From positions 2,852,001-2,916,000 of the forward strand of contig NZ_CP069161.1 of the NCBI RefSeq assembly GCF_018802605.1: a stretch of DNA of 64,000 bases. Reading direction: 5' to 3'. Source of the stretch: Paludibacterium paludis (GTDB lineage: Bacteria > Pseudomonadota > Gammaproteobacteria > Burkholderiales > Chromobacteriaceae). Every line of letters starts with the position of its first letter. The first letter of the stretch is position 1. The notes below the pieces were generated by a model. That model was not told the DNA's origin. It saw nothing but the letters and a program-made list of their open reading frames with translations, and ran no database searches. Positions 46,316 through 55,278 of the stretch are shown in pieces. The translations under genes were made by a program, and so were the position numbers.

Positions 46316-48370
46316 TTAAAGTGTCTTGATGACGTTGACTGAAACGGTGTCGGTGATTTCACCGAAAGACAGCACTTCCAGATCCCGGAAACGGCTTTCG
46401 ATGAGTTTTTTCAGGAAGCGCCGCACGTCGACCGAGGCCAGCAGGACCAGGTCTTTTTGCGACATCGGCAGATCGGAGAGGCCCGCGGCGACGGTATCCA
46501 GAATGTCATCCGTTTCGGCCGGCTCCAGGTTCAGGAAAGTGCCGGTCGCGGTCTGGCGCACACCGCGGCGGATCCGTTCTTCCAACCCGGCGGATACCAT
46601 CAGCGCGGCAAGCTGGCCGCCATTGGCGAATTTCTGGCAGATATAACGGCCGAGGCTGCCGCGCACCTGTTCGACCAGCGCGATCACATCCTTTTCGCGG
46701 GGCGCCCATTGCGCCAGCGCTTCCAGAATCAGCTTCATGTTGCGGATCGAGATTTTTTCCATCAGCAAGCGCTGCAGCACTTCGGCGATGCGCTGCACGG
46801 TCGCGTGCCGGTAGGCTTCCTTGACCAGATCCGGATACCCCTTTTCCAGCTGGTCGATCATGTTCTTGGTCTCCTGCACGCCGAAGAACTCGGTAACCGA
46901 ACGGGACAGCAGATTGGCGAAACACATATACAGTTCGTCTTCGGCACTGCGCAGCGCGTAGCCCATGGCCTGCAGACGCTCCTTGTCGCCGGCGCGGAAC
47001 CAGAAAGCCGGCGCGCTCTCCATGCTCTGGATGTCCTGCACGTATTCGAGGCCAAGATGCGCGATTTCGTCATTGGCGTTGATCACCCGGCTCATGCCGA
47101 AATGCACGGGCAGCTCGTCCGCGCGCACTTCATTGATCAGCACCACGCAGCGGTTCGTCGTGGTGGACGCGGTATAGCGCAGCACGATCTCGGGCAGGCG
47201 CACGCCATAGTCGAGGAAGTACTGGCTGCGCAGCCGCTCGGCCAGGCGCAGGGATTCGGCCTCGGCTCTGCGGCTGTCGTGCAGCACCAGCATCAGGGGC
47301 ACGGTCTGGGCCGAGAGCGAGTCAAGGTCGGTGATGATGCGGCCGCCGTCATCGTTCAGCGGGTCGGCCGCGGCCTGATCCGCCGAAGCGGCGCCGCTCC
47401 CCTCGGTCTTGCGGGAGGCGCGCAGGCGATGCAGATACAGACCGCCCAGCAGCGCCGACAGGATCACGAAAACCGGCAGCGGGAAACCCGGCAAAAAGCC
47501 GATGGAGAGCGCCAGGATCGCGGTCACCAGCAAGGTGAACGAGTTGCCGAGCAACTGGCCCATGATGCTTTGGCCGAGGTTCTTCTCCTCTCCGTTGACG
47601 CGGGTCACAATGAAACCCGCGCTGATGGCGATCAGGAGCGCGGGAATCTGCGCGACCAGGCCGTCACCGATGGTCAGGATGGTGTAGGTGGACAGCGCGG
47701 TCGACATGTCCATGCCGTGCTGCACCATGCCGATGGAAATGCCGCCGATGAAGTTGACGAAAATCACGATGATCCCGGCGATGGCATCGCCCTTGATGAA
47801 CTTCATCGCGCCATCGAAGGAACCGTACAACTGGCTCTCCTGCTCGAGGGTCTTGCGCCGTTCGCGCGCGCCGTCGGCGTCGATGGTGCCGGCCTTCAGA
47901 TCCGCGTCGATGCTCATCTGCTTGCCGGGCATCCCGTCCAGAGAGAAACGCGCGGCGACTTCGGCCACCCGCTCGGAACCCTTGGTGATCACGATGAACT
48001 GCACCACGGTCACGATGGCGAAGATCACGAACCCTACCGCCAGGTTGTCGCCGATGACGAACTGGCCGAAGCTGGAAATGATTTCTCCGGCGTTCGCTTC
48101 GATCAGGATCAGCCGGCTGGTGCTGATGGACAGCGCCAGGCGGAACAGCGTGGTGATCAGCAGCACCGAGGGAAAGGTCGAGAAGCCGAGAATGCGTTCG
48201 ATGTAGAACGACCCCATGAACACCAGAAGCGCGATGGTGATGTTCAGGCCGATCAGGAAATCCACCAGAAATGTCGGCAACGGAATGATCAGCATGGCGA
48301 TGATGGTCACCACCAACAGCAGGATCAAGAGTTCCGGCCGGGATTTGATATGTTGCAAAAAGCGATTCAT
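46316..48370 (-). CDS. invA: Type III export gate protein (SctV, InvA)
   Basis: 684 residues. Eight membrane segments in the first half, with the conserved FHIPEP-family segment ERVAEVAARFSLDGMPGKQM and SIDADLKAGTIDADGARERR. The C-terminal half (about 350-684) forms the cytoplasmic nonameric ring that docks chaperone-substrate complexes. The start overlaps invE by 4 nt. Confidence 0.97.
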   Translation of the reverse strand: MNRFLQHIKSRPELLILLLVVTIIAMLIIPLPTFLVDFLIGLNITIALLVFMGSFYIERILGFSTFPSVLLITTLFRLALSISTSRLILIEANAGEIISSFGQFVIGDNLAVGFVIFAIVTVVQFIVITKGSERVAEVAARFSLDGMPGKQMSIDADLKAGTIDADGARERRKTLEQESQLYGSFDGAMKFIKGDAIAGIIVIFVNFIGGISIGMVQHGMDMSTALSTYTILTIGDGLVAQIPALLIAISAGFIVTRVNGEEKNLGQSIMGQLLGNSFTLLVTAILALSIGFLPGFPLPVFVILSALLGGLYLHRLRASRKTEGSGAASADQAAADPLNDDGGRIITDLDSLSAQTVPLMLVLHDSRRAEAESLRLAERLRSQYFLDYGVRLPEIVLRYTASTTTNRCVVLINEVRADELPVHFGMSRVINANDEIAHLGLEYVQDIQSMESAPAFWFRAGDKERLQAMGYALRSAEDELYMCFANLLSRSVTEFFGVQETKNMIDQLEKGYPDLVKEAYRHATVQRIAEVLQRLLMEKISIRNMKLILEALAQWAPREKDVIALVEQVRGSLGRYICQKFANGGQLAALMVSAGLEERIRRGVRQTATGTFLNLEPAETDDILDTVAAGLSDLPMSQKDLVLLASVDVRRFLKKLIESRFRDLEVLSFGEITDTVSVNVIKTL

Positions 48371-49488
48371 CGCTGGCCTCCGTGCGTCATGCGACGCTCG
48401 CGTTGTTCATGGTCAAAAGCTTCCGAGGCCCGTTCCAGCAGGAAGTCGAGGGCCGCATCACGCCCGCCGTCTCCGGCAAACAGTATTCCCGGCACGGCGG
48501 AAAGGTGACGAAGGAGCGCCTGCAGGGCTTCCGAGCGTTCGGCCGCGCGGCACAGGGGCAAACGGTCACCGATGGCCAGATCGAGCGCTTCGCCGATCTC
48601 GTCCGGGTACTGCAGCGCCCCCAGCAGAAAAGCCACCCAGTCGCCTTCGCTGTCGTTCAGATCCCGCAACCGGCCCGTGGCGAGCGCCCGTCCGACAAAC
48701 AGCTGGTCGGCCGAACTGAGCACGCGCAAGGTGCCGATGCGAGCGAGCAGCGGAAAGAATTCGAGACGATGGCAGCTCGGATCGAGCGCGTTCATGTCCG
48801 CGATCAGCGCGTCGCCGACAAAACGCAGCACCCGGTCGCGCGCCTCGACGCCATACATGACGATCCAGGCTTCGTAGCTGGGCACACCGCTATCGTCGTT
48901 CTCGAGAAACTGCCGGTAGGTTTCGCGCAGCAGCCGGGCATCGACCTTCAGCTTCGAACCGAACAGGCGGGCCTTCAGACCGCAGTTGATGCCGGCCTTC
49001 AGGCGGCGCGGATCCGCCTGCTGTTCGATCTGGTCATGCAACTGGCGCAGCCGGCGGCGAACCACTTCCTTGATGCCCTTGCGGCGCATCAGCTCGCGCA
49101 GCACGAGAATCAGGTCGCTGTCGTCCGAAAACATCTTTCTGGCCTCCTGGAACAGGCGCTCGAACGGCACCTCCTCCAGTTCGGCCAGCGCCTGCAGCTG
49201 CCTGGCGCCGTCCGACGCGCCGTCCTCGAGCACGCGGTCGAAATTGCCCTGCGGAAAATCCGACCGCTCGTCCTTCAGGCGGTCGCGGAATCGCCGGCCC
49301 ATCGCCGCGTAGAGCTCGGATCCGTCCTGTGCGGACACCTCCTGGAACAGCATGGCTTCCAGGGCGGAGTCATTGACGGCCAGTTGCTCCGGCGCATCGC
49401 CCTCTGCGACCGGGCGGCGGCCCGACTCGTCGCCGAGCGTCTCCAGGGGACGCGGCTGAGGGAAAGCGATCCCGTTACGGATTTGCAT
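48367..49488 (-). CDS. invE: Type III gatekeeper (SctW, InvE)
   Basis: 373 residues, helical, of the InvE/MxiC family (ALAELEEVPFERLFQEARKM, VLRELMRRKGIKEVVRRRL). It regulates the order of translocator and effector secretion. It overlaps invG by 14 nt at its start and invA by 4 nt at its end. Confidence 0.9.
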   Translation of the reverse strand: MQIRNGIAFPQPRPLETLGDESGRRPVAEGDAPEQLAVNDSALEAMLFQEVSAQDGSELYAAMGRRFRDRLKDERSDFPQGNFDRVLEDGASDGARQLQALAELEEVPFERLFQEARKMFSDDSDLILVLRELMRRKGIKEVVRRRLRQLHDQIEQQADPRRLKAGINCGLKARLFGSKLKVDARLLRETYRQFLENDDSGVPSYEAWIVMYGVEARDRVLRFVGDALIADMNALDPSCHRLEFFPLLARIGTLRVLSSADQLFVGRALATGRLRDLNDSEGDWVAFLLGALQYPDEIGEALDLAIGDRLPLCRAAERSEALQALLRHLSAVPGILFAGDGGRDAALDFLLERASEAFDHEQRERRMTHGGQR

Positions 49489-51253
49489 GCGAGGCTCCGG
49501 ACAGAACGCGCTTCACTTTGTCCATGCGGGCATCGGCGGGCAGATTCACCGAGGAGGCGAGGTCCGCGCCCAGACCGCTGGCGGACGGGTCGAGCCCGGC
49601 CGAACTGTCGATGACACGAGGTTCGATCAGGAATACCCGCACGGCGTTGGAACGGTTTTTCCGGGTGGTGCGGAACAGCCCGCCGACCCAGGGAATATCG
49701 CCCAGCAGCGGAATCTTGCTCTGCCCGTCCGAGGCCTGGTCGACCGTGTAACCGCCCACCAGCAGACTCTTGCCCTTGGGCACCCGCGCCACGGTGTTGA
49801 TCGTGGTACGGTTCACCGCCGGCAGACCATCGACCGTATCGCCGCTGGTGCCGTCGTCGTTGCCATCCTCGATGTTCAGGCGCATTTCGATGGCCTTGTC
49901 GTTATCGGCGAAACGCGGCAGCACATCGATCATGGTGCCGAAGGTGTAGTGGTCGAGATTGGCGGTACGCTCTCCGGTAACCTTGGTGTAAATGGTGCGG
50001 TTGTTGTCGAATACCGCGGGCACATTTTCCTGGGTGAGCACCACCGGACGGGAAACGATCTGCGCATTGCCCTTCTGGCTCAAAGCCTGCACGCGGGCCA
50101 GGAATGTGGCGCCATCGAGCGTGCTGGTCGGTACGTTGTCGCCGAAACTCACGCCCAGCTTGCCGCCGATGCCCACGCTGCCCTGCCAGTCCACGCCCAG
50201 TTGATCGAGGTCCTGCTTATCGATATCGATGATCCACAGCGACAATTCGACCTGACGCTTGGGTATATCCAGCGCCGCCACCAAGTTCTCCACGAAGCGC
50301 ACGGCCTCGGGCGTGCCTTTGACCAGCAGGCTGTTGGTGCTCGGATAGGCCACGACACTGACCGGCACCATCCCGTCGACTTCCGGTTGCGCGTTCTGGC
50401 CGGCGGCGCCGGGCAAAGCGGCATTGGCCGAAGGCGCGAGCGCCGCGCGCAGTCTGGAGATGGAGTCGGACAGATCGGTGGGCTGGTTCGCCGCGTCGGC
50501 CGTGGGGGGAGCCGGCTTGGTGTCGGCCGGCGCGCTTTGCCGGACCGAGGTATCCAGACGGGTTTTGCCGCTGGTCAGCAGGCTCTGGATCGCCGTTGCC
50601 ATGCCGGGCAGCACCACACTTTGGCCGCGCACCGGGTACGTCCGGTCGGAAACGAAGGTGTTGTGCAGGTGAATGACCGCGACTTTTTCCCGGGTCGAGC
50701 TATCGTGCTGGACATCCTTGTCCATGAAGGACGCCAGGTTGCTCACCAGGTCGACATACATGGGCGGACCGGAGATATAGAACACGCCGGTCATCGGATC
50801 GCCCTTGACGGGAAAGCGCTTGTCGTAGAGGCCGGATTTTTTCAGGAAATCGGTGAAGGCGCCCAGCGACAGCTGATGCAGCGCCACGACCGCGTTCTTG
50901 ACCTCCTGGGCGTCGTAAACATAAATGGACTGCCCATCGTAGTACCAGACCAGGCCCATTTCCCGGGATACCCGCTCGAGCAGCCCCTGCGGGTCGGACA
51001 GGTCGAACTTGCCGGAAATGGACTTGCGCTCGGCACGGTTGCTGATCACGACAGGCTTGTGCAGCCGGGCGGAAATCGCATCGAAAAAGGCGCGCAGGCC
51101 CTGGTTGGTCGCCACATAGCCTTGCGCGGCGGGCTTGGCCTGCGCGACGGCGTCGGCCGCCACCGCGGCGCCCTGCGGCGCGGCCATGACGGCGGAAGGC
51201 GTGATCGACAGAATCATCAGCAGGCAAATCGCCCGGTTTTTCCAGTGGGTCAT
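49475..51253 (-). CDS. invG: Type III outer membrane secretin (SctC, InvG)
   Basis: 592 residues with a signal peptide (ends PSAVMA). N-terminal ring domains (RAFFDAISARLHKPVVISN, TGVFYISGPPMYVDLVSNL) precede the secretin core (QLGVDWQGSVGIGGKLGVSF, VPKGKSLLVGGYTVDQ, IPLLGDIPWVGGLFR). It forms the outer membrane ring. Salmonella InvG needs the pilotin InvH; no invH gene is visible in this window. It overlaps invF by 4 nt. Confidence 0.97.
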   Translation of the reverse strand: MTHWKNRAICLLMILSITPSAVMAAPQGAAVAADAVAQAKPAAQGYVATNQGLRAFFDAISARLHKPVVISNRAERKSISGKFDLSDPQGLLERVSREMGLVWYYDGQSIYVYDAQEVKNAVVALHQLSLGAFTDFLKKSGLYDKRFPVKGDPMTGVFYISGPPMYVDLVSNLASFMDKDVQHDSSTREKVAVIHLHNTFVSDRTYPVRGQSVVLPGMATAIQSLLTSGKTRLDTSVRQSAPADTKPAPPTADAANQPTDLSDSISRLRAALAPSANAALPGAAGQNAQPEVDGMVPVSVVAYPSTNSLLVKGTPEAVRFVENLVAALDIPKRQVELSLWIIDIDKQDLDQLGVDWQGSVGIGGKLGVSFGDNVPTSTLDGATFLARVQALSQKGNAQIVSRPVVLTQENVPAVFDNNRTIYTKVTGERTANLDHYTFGTMIDVLPRFADNDKAIEMRLNIEDGNDDGTSGDTVDGLPAVNRTTINTVARVPKGKSLLVGGYTVDQASDGQSKIPLLGDIPWVGGLFRTTRKNRSNAVRVFLIEPRVIDSSAGLDPSASGLGADLASSVNLPADARMDKVKRVLSGASHANP

Positions 51254-52038
51254 TGCGTCGAATCCAAAGGTAGCGAGGTGATATCCGTCAATGAACGCGG
51301 CGAAACGCCCAGACGGTTCTTGATCTCGGTGGAAAAGTGGGACGACGAGGCATAGCCGTACTTGAGGGCCACGTCGGTGAGAGTCATGCGATGCTCGACG
51401 ACTTCGAGCAGGGAACGCGCGATGCGCCAGCCCTTCAGTTCGGACTTGGCATTGTTGCCGAGCGCCTGCTTGCAGATCCGGCGGAAGTGCGAATACGATA
51501 GGCCGTACTGCTCGCCCAGTTCGCCGAGGCTCGCTCCGGCGAGTTTGTCCGAGGCGGTGATCAGGTAGCGCACCAGCCAGTAGGCTTCCGTGCGGCGCAA
51601 GAGCGCGAGAAAGGGATCGAGCGCGCGATCGTTTTCCAGGGTGCGGCCGAGAAACCAGAACTCGATATGGCGGCGGTCGCTGTCCAGCGCGAGATCCACC
51701 GGCAGATTCAAAAACGGCGAATTGTCCGGATCCTGCGCTGAGGAAAGGTTGCGGGCCTCATCCAGAAACGACAGCAGCTTGACGAAGAACACTTCGTTGA
51801 GCACCGTGACGTCGGCCTCGCCGGATTCGACGCGCCACTCCCCGGAACGCGCGCACATCAATCGCGTATCGCCAGCGGCGAGCACTTGCGGGATATCGCC
51901 GGACGGCGAGGACAGCACGATGGTCGCCGGCCCGCCGCATGCGCGAGCCAACAGCACGGACAGCGCGGCATTGTGAATCGGGCTGTCCGGGCCCACCCGC
52001 CTTTGCGGCAACTTGATCAGCAAATCATCGGAAAACAT
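51250..52038 (-). CDS. invF: AraC-type activator InvF
   Basis: 262 residues. The C-terminal third holds two AraC helix-turn-helix motifs (LGELGEQYGLSYSHFRRIC; LTDVALKYGYASSSHFSTEI). ATG 52038 has AGGTGA upstream. InvF with SicA activates translocator and effector genes in Salmonella. As first gene of the inv operon it heads the whole minus-strand cluster. The divergent phosphodiesterase gene starts about 95 bp away, so the invF promoter lies in 52039-52133. Confidence 0.93.
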   Translation of the reverse strand: MFSDDLLIKLPQRRVGPDSPIHNAALSVLLARACGGPATIVLSSPSGDIPQVLAAGDTRLMCARSGEWRVESGEADVTVLNEVFFVKLLSFLDEARNLSSAQDPDNSPFLNLPVDLALDSDRRHIEFWFLGRTLENDRALDPFLALLRRTEAYWLVRYLITASDKLAGASLGELGEQYGLSYSHFRRICKQALGNNAKSELKGWRIARSLLEVVEHRMTLTDVALKYGYASSSHFSTEIKNRLGVSPRSLTDITSLPLDSTQ

Positions 52039-52133
52039 ACATCACCTGGCTGGGGAGAAACATTCATGGCGCACAGATTAGCGGGGCGATGTCATTGAAT
52101 CCTGATGCAATTCTGATGAAATGGAAGAATTTC

Positions 52134-53309
52134 ATGGATAAACCGGATACCTTGCCGACGGAGTGCTTTCCGGACTTCGGCAACAATACGCTGGTCAATC
52201 TGATGAGCCGGCTGGGACGCGCGGCCGGCGCGCCGACGCCCTATGCCGAGCTGGCCCACCCCGCGCTCGCGGATATCGAAACTGGGAATCACATCGTATT
52301 GCTGGTGATCGACGGTCTGGGCGTGGCGCAGCTGGAAGCCCTGGACTCGGCGCCGACGCTGTCGCGCCATCTGGCGGGCTCGATCCGTTCGGTCTTCCCC
52401 GCCACCACCAGCACGGCCATCACCTCGCTGATGACAGGGGAAACCCCGGCGATGCACGGACTGACAGGGTGGCACACCTACTGCGCCGACACCGGCCAGA
52501 TCGTCATGCCGCTGCCTCTTGGCGTGCGCCACCCCCACCCGCCGCTCGAAACGGACCCTGCTGTATTGGCAGGCGCGCTGTATGCGGCCCCTTCCCTGTT
52601 CTCCCGCATGACGCGCGCCGCGACCGTGCATCAGCCGGTGTTTCTCGCCCATTCGCCCTACAGTCTTCATCACTCGGGCACGGCACGGCGCGTGCCGTGG
52701 AAAACCCTGCGCGACCTCGTCGATCATCTGCTGGAAGCATGCCGCACCGCGGAGCCGGGATTTCATTACGCGTATATCCCGCAGCTGGATACCGTGATGC
52801 ACGAGCACGGGCCGGCCAGTTCAGAAGCGCGCGACTGCCTGGCGGCCATCGACACGGCGTTCGCCGCCCTCGCCGCCGGCAAGCCGGCCGGAGCCACGCT
52901 GATCGTCACCGCCGATCACGGTTTTGTCGACGCGCCGCCCGAGCGGCGCATCGATATCGCCGCTTACCCGGAGTTGGCCGGCGAGCTGCGCCTGCCGTTA
53001 TCGGGCGAGCCGCGGGCGGTGTTCTGTCATGTCAGGGAAGGACGCGCCGACGCTTTCTTGCACGCGGCGCGGGAACGACTCGGCCATGCGGCGTGGTGCG
53101 TGCCGAGCGGGGAATTGATGCGGGCGGGGGTGTTCGGACCGGGCGAGCCGCACCCCCGCCTCGCCTCGAGGATCGGGGATGTCACGCTGCTGCTCAGGGA
53201 AGAATGGACACTGGGGGATACCTTGCCGCACGAGAAGCCCTACCGGCTCAGGGGCATGCACGGCGGAATCAGCGATGCGGAAACGCGCATCCCGCTGATC
53301 GTCGCTTAA
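52134..53309 (+). CDS. Alkaline phosphatase-superfamily phosphodiesterase/nucleotide pyrophosphatase
   Basis: 391 residues from ATG 52134, preceded by GGAAG at a good distance; an upstream ATG at 52089 is possible. The metal-binding pattern of the type I phosphodiesterase family is present: VLLVIDGLGVAQLEAL, the nucleophile region SVFPATTSTAITSLMTG (Thr), an IPQLDTVMHEHG block and TADHGFVDAP. It would hydrolyse phosphodiester or pyrophosphate bonds; the substrate is unknown. No signal peptide is seen. It is divergent from invF and convergent with the next gene. Confidence 0.82.
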   Translation: MDKPDTLPTECFPDFGNNTLVNLMSRLGRAAGAPTPYAELAHPALADIETGNHIVLLVIDGLGVAQLEALDSAPTLSRHLAGSIRSVFPATTSTAITSLMTGETPAMHGLTGWHTYCADTGQIVMPLPLGVRHPHPPLETDPAVLAGALYAAPSLFSRMTRAATVHQPVFLAHSPYSLHHSGTARRVPWKTLRDLVDHLLEACRTAEPGFHYAYIPQLDTVMHEHGPASSEARDCLAAIDTAFAALAAGKPAGATLIVTADHGFVDAPPERRIDIAAYPELAGELRLPLSGEPRAVFCHVREGRADAFLHAARERLGHAAWCVPSGELMRAGVFGPGEPHPRLASRIGDVTLLLREEWTLGDTLPHEKPYRLRGMHGGISDAETRIPLIVA

Positions 53310-54421
53310 GTATTTGCCGATCCAGGCATAACGGACTCGTCACATTGCGTTGGATTAGCCAGCTTCACCCAATCGTCTGAGCCGAGAGCATCGGCCAATT
53401 CCAGTCCATCCCGGTCAAAATACGCTCTGGAGACTTTGCCGTCGAACAACTCGGGATGGCGCTGCACCGAGCGGATTTCTGAATAGGTAATCGGCTCGTG
53501 TCCGGTTTGAAAGCGGCGCAGGTTCTCCTGCCAGGGTTTTTGCCGTATCGACTCCATATCCATTTTTCCGGGACTGGCATCGTTCCAGGCGAAAACAATT
53601 TCCGCACCTTGTTTGGCGAAAAATTCCAGGCCCAACTTGCTGGAGTTACGGAAGAAATGCTTAATGAACAACTCCGACAAATCCAGCATTTCATGGGGCG
53701 TCAGGTTGAGAGAGTCCAGAATGGCGTTCACATCGCCGGCATTATTGCAGCCCAGGGGTCCCACCAAATCCAGCAAGCGATTGACCAGGCTTTCGGTATG
53801 GCAGTCACCGCTGGTATTCTTCAGCACAAAACTGGTCACCACACCGGGGCGATCCGCGGGCGGTACGGCGGCCAATAAGGAGTGGAGTCGTGCAAACGGG
53901 TCTAATCGCTGGTGATTAGCGCCCAGATAGGCCACCCAAGCCTTGAGGATGGGAGCGGTCGGTTGCGCCACGCGCGAGGCCAGCTCGCCTGAGGCGGCGG
54001 CGCTGATATGCCCGCTGAACGCCTGGATTAACGAACGTGGCGACTCGCCATCCTGGCTGTCCGCGCGGCTGTAATGAACGATCCCGAGCTGATGGTTATA
54101 AACAGCGATGGAAGCGATATTGCTCATATCCAGCCGGTTCATCATGAAACGGCCCAGTTGAACCTGCGCGTGACTCAGGCCATACACGGCCACCGCTTGT
54201 CCCTTGCGGGCCGGAGAGGTGTAAACCTCTCCGTTCGCTACCCGGTACAGCAGAGAATTGAAACGGGCCAGCGGCGGAATCGGCCCGCGGACCGGCTGAG
54301 GCCGGTCCGGGGAGACGTTATGGCGATGAACCCTCTCCAAGGACTGATGCAGGGTAAGCTGTACTTGCGCGGAAGGGGCGGAGGCGGGCGACGCCGCCAT
54401 TTTGCATGATGCTACTTGCAT
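53306..54421 (-). CDS. Unrecognised protein beside the type III cluster, candidate effector
   Basis: 371 residues from ATG 54421 (an ATG 21 nt inside is also possible). I do not recognise the family with certainty. The first 55 residues are Ser/Pro/Ala-rich without a hydrophobic signal peptide, as in many type III secreted proteins. The C-terminal half has HFFRNSSKLGLEFFAKQGAE, IVFAWNDASPGKMDMESI and EPITYSEIRSVQRHPELF, which look like an enzyme domain with conserved Asp, Ser-Glu and Arg residues. It stands alone, convergent with the phosphodiesterase, with an AT-rich upstream region. A type III effector is plausible from place and composition; no direct proof is visible. Confidence 0.5.
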   Translation of the reverse strand: MQVASCKMAASPASAPSAQVQLTLHQSLERVHRHNVSPDRPQPVRGPIPPLARFNSLLYRVANGEVYTSPARKGQAVAVYGLSHAQVQLGRFMMNRLDMSNIASIAVYNHQLGIVHYSRADSQDGESPRSLIQAFSGHISAAASGELASRVAQPTAPILKAWVAYLGANHQRLDPFARLHSLLAAVPPADRPGVVTSFVLKNTSGDCHTESLVNRLLDLVGPLGCNNAGDVNAILDSLNLTPHEMLDLSELFIKHFFRNSSKLGLEFFAKQGAEIVFAWNDASPGKMDMESIRQKPWQENLRRFQTGHEPITYSEIRSVQRHPELFDGKVSRAYFDRDGLELADALGSDDWVKLANPTQCDESVMPGSANT

Positions 54422-54698
54422 GGGATATTGACCGAGTGAAATACGTTAACCCCGCCACTATTGCCCAAACAGACGGTATTAACTTTCAAAAAATACTTAC
54501 GGCGGCCCCGTTTCCCTGCCCGCGGCTACGCACGCGACTCGCTCCCACATCATTGCCAAGCACCCCATGCCTGCCAGATTGGCACACATCTTGACGGCCT
54601 CGCAGAGTTAAAATATGCGGTGACCACCATGTGGTGATTTCCGCGGGCTCCGGCTCGATGCACCACCGTGCATGAGAATGCTGTCGACGAATACATTC
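54422..54698. other. Spacer upstream of the candidate effector
   Basis: About 277 bp with no gene. It is AT-richer near 54430-54505 (probable promoter side of the minus-strand gene) and contains a short palindrome ATGCAC-CACC-GTGCAT near 54658-54673, downstream of the VOC gene. Confidence 0.4.
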
Positions 54699-55202
54699 TC
54701 ACTTCCCGCCGAACCGGCGCTTTTCCGCCGCGAAATCGAGCGGCCCGGAAGGGCGGGAGCGGTCCTCATCGGTCAGAAGCTCAGCCGGAGGAAACCAGGC
54801 CACCTCGAACAGCAGCCCGTCCGGATCGCGGCCGTACACACTCTTGTGAACGCCATGGTCTTCTTCCATGCCCAGGATGCCAAGACGCGCCAGCTCGTCG
54901 CGGATACGCTCCAGTTCGGCCAGCGAATCCACCTCCCAGGCGAGATGATACAGGCCGGCGGCGGGCTCGTTCGGCCCCGGCGCCTCGCCGTTCGGGCTGA
55001 ACGGACCGGAGCGCTGCTGGCCGAGGTTCCTGCGGAACAGCGCCAGATCGTGGTCATTGTCCGAGCCGGCCGCGCGCGCGAAAACCGCCTCGGCCGATGC
55101 GCCGGATTTGGCTTGAAACCCCAGCACTTCGGAATAAAAACGCCGACTCCTGTCGACGTCGCTGACATACAGCACGGCATGATTCAGACGGGTGATTCCC
55201 AT
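54699..55202 (-). CDS. VOC-family (glyoxalase/extradiol dioxygenase-like) protein
   Basis: 167 residues from ATG 55202, chosen because the fold begins MGITRLNHAVLYVSDVDRS. Two beta-alpha-beta-beta-beta modules; likely metal ligands are H8, H86 (GLYHLAWEV) and E133 (DGLLFEVAWF). Such proteins are ring-cleaving dioxygenases, glyoxalases or resistance proteins; the reaction cannot be told from sequence. It starts 76 bp downstream of the S9 peptidase gene on the same strand, so the two may be co-transcribed. Confidence 0.8.
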   Translation of the reverse strand: MGITRLNHAVLYVSDVDRSRRFYSEVLGFQAKSGASAEAVFARAAGSDNDHDLALFRRNLGQQRSGPFSPNGEAPGPNEPAAGLYHLAWEVDSLAELERIRDELARLGILGMEEDHGVHKSVYGRDPDGLLFEVAWFPPAELLTDEDRSRPSGPLDFAAEKRRFGGK

Positions 55203-55278
55203 TGGATGGTCTCCACAAGACAACACAGCCCCGATTCGCGTCCGCTCGCGTCCGGCGGATCGGGGCGACGGCCAAGAC

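Noticed and set aside
46457..51355. Very long plus-strand frames opposite invA, invE and invG
   Set aside because: They mirror well-conserved type III genes in high-GC DNA and are rich in His, Gln, Arg and Gly, as shadows are.
54658..54673. Palindrome near the VOC gene end as an attachment site or terminator
   Set aside because: It is short, has no T-run, and no second copy or integrase gene was seen in the window.
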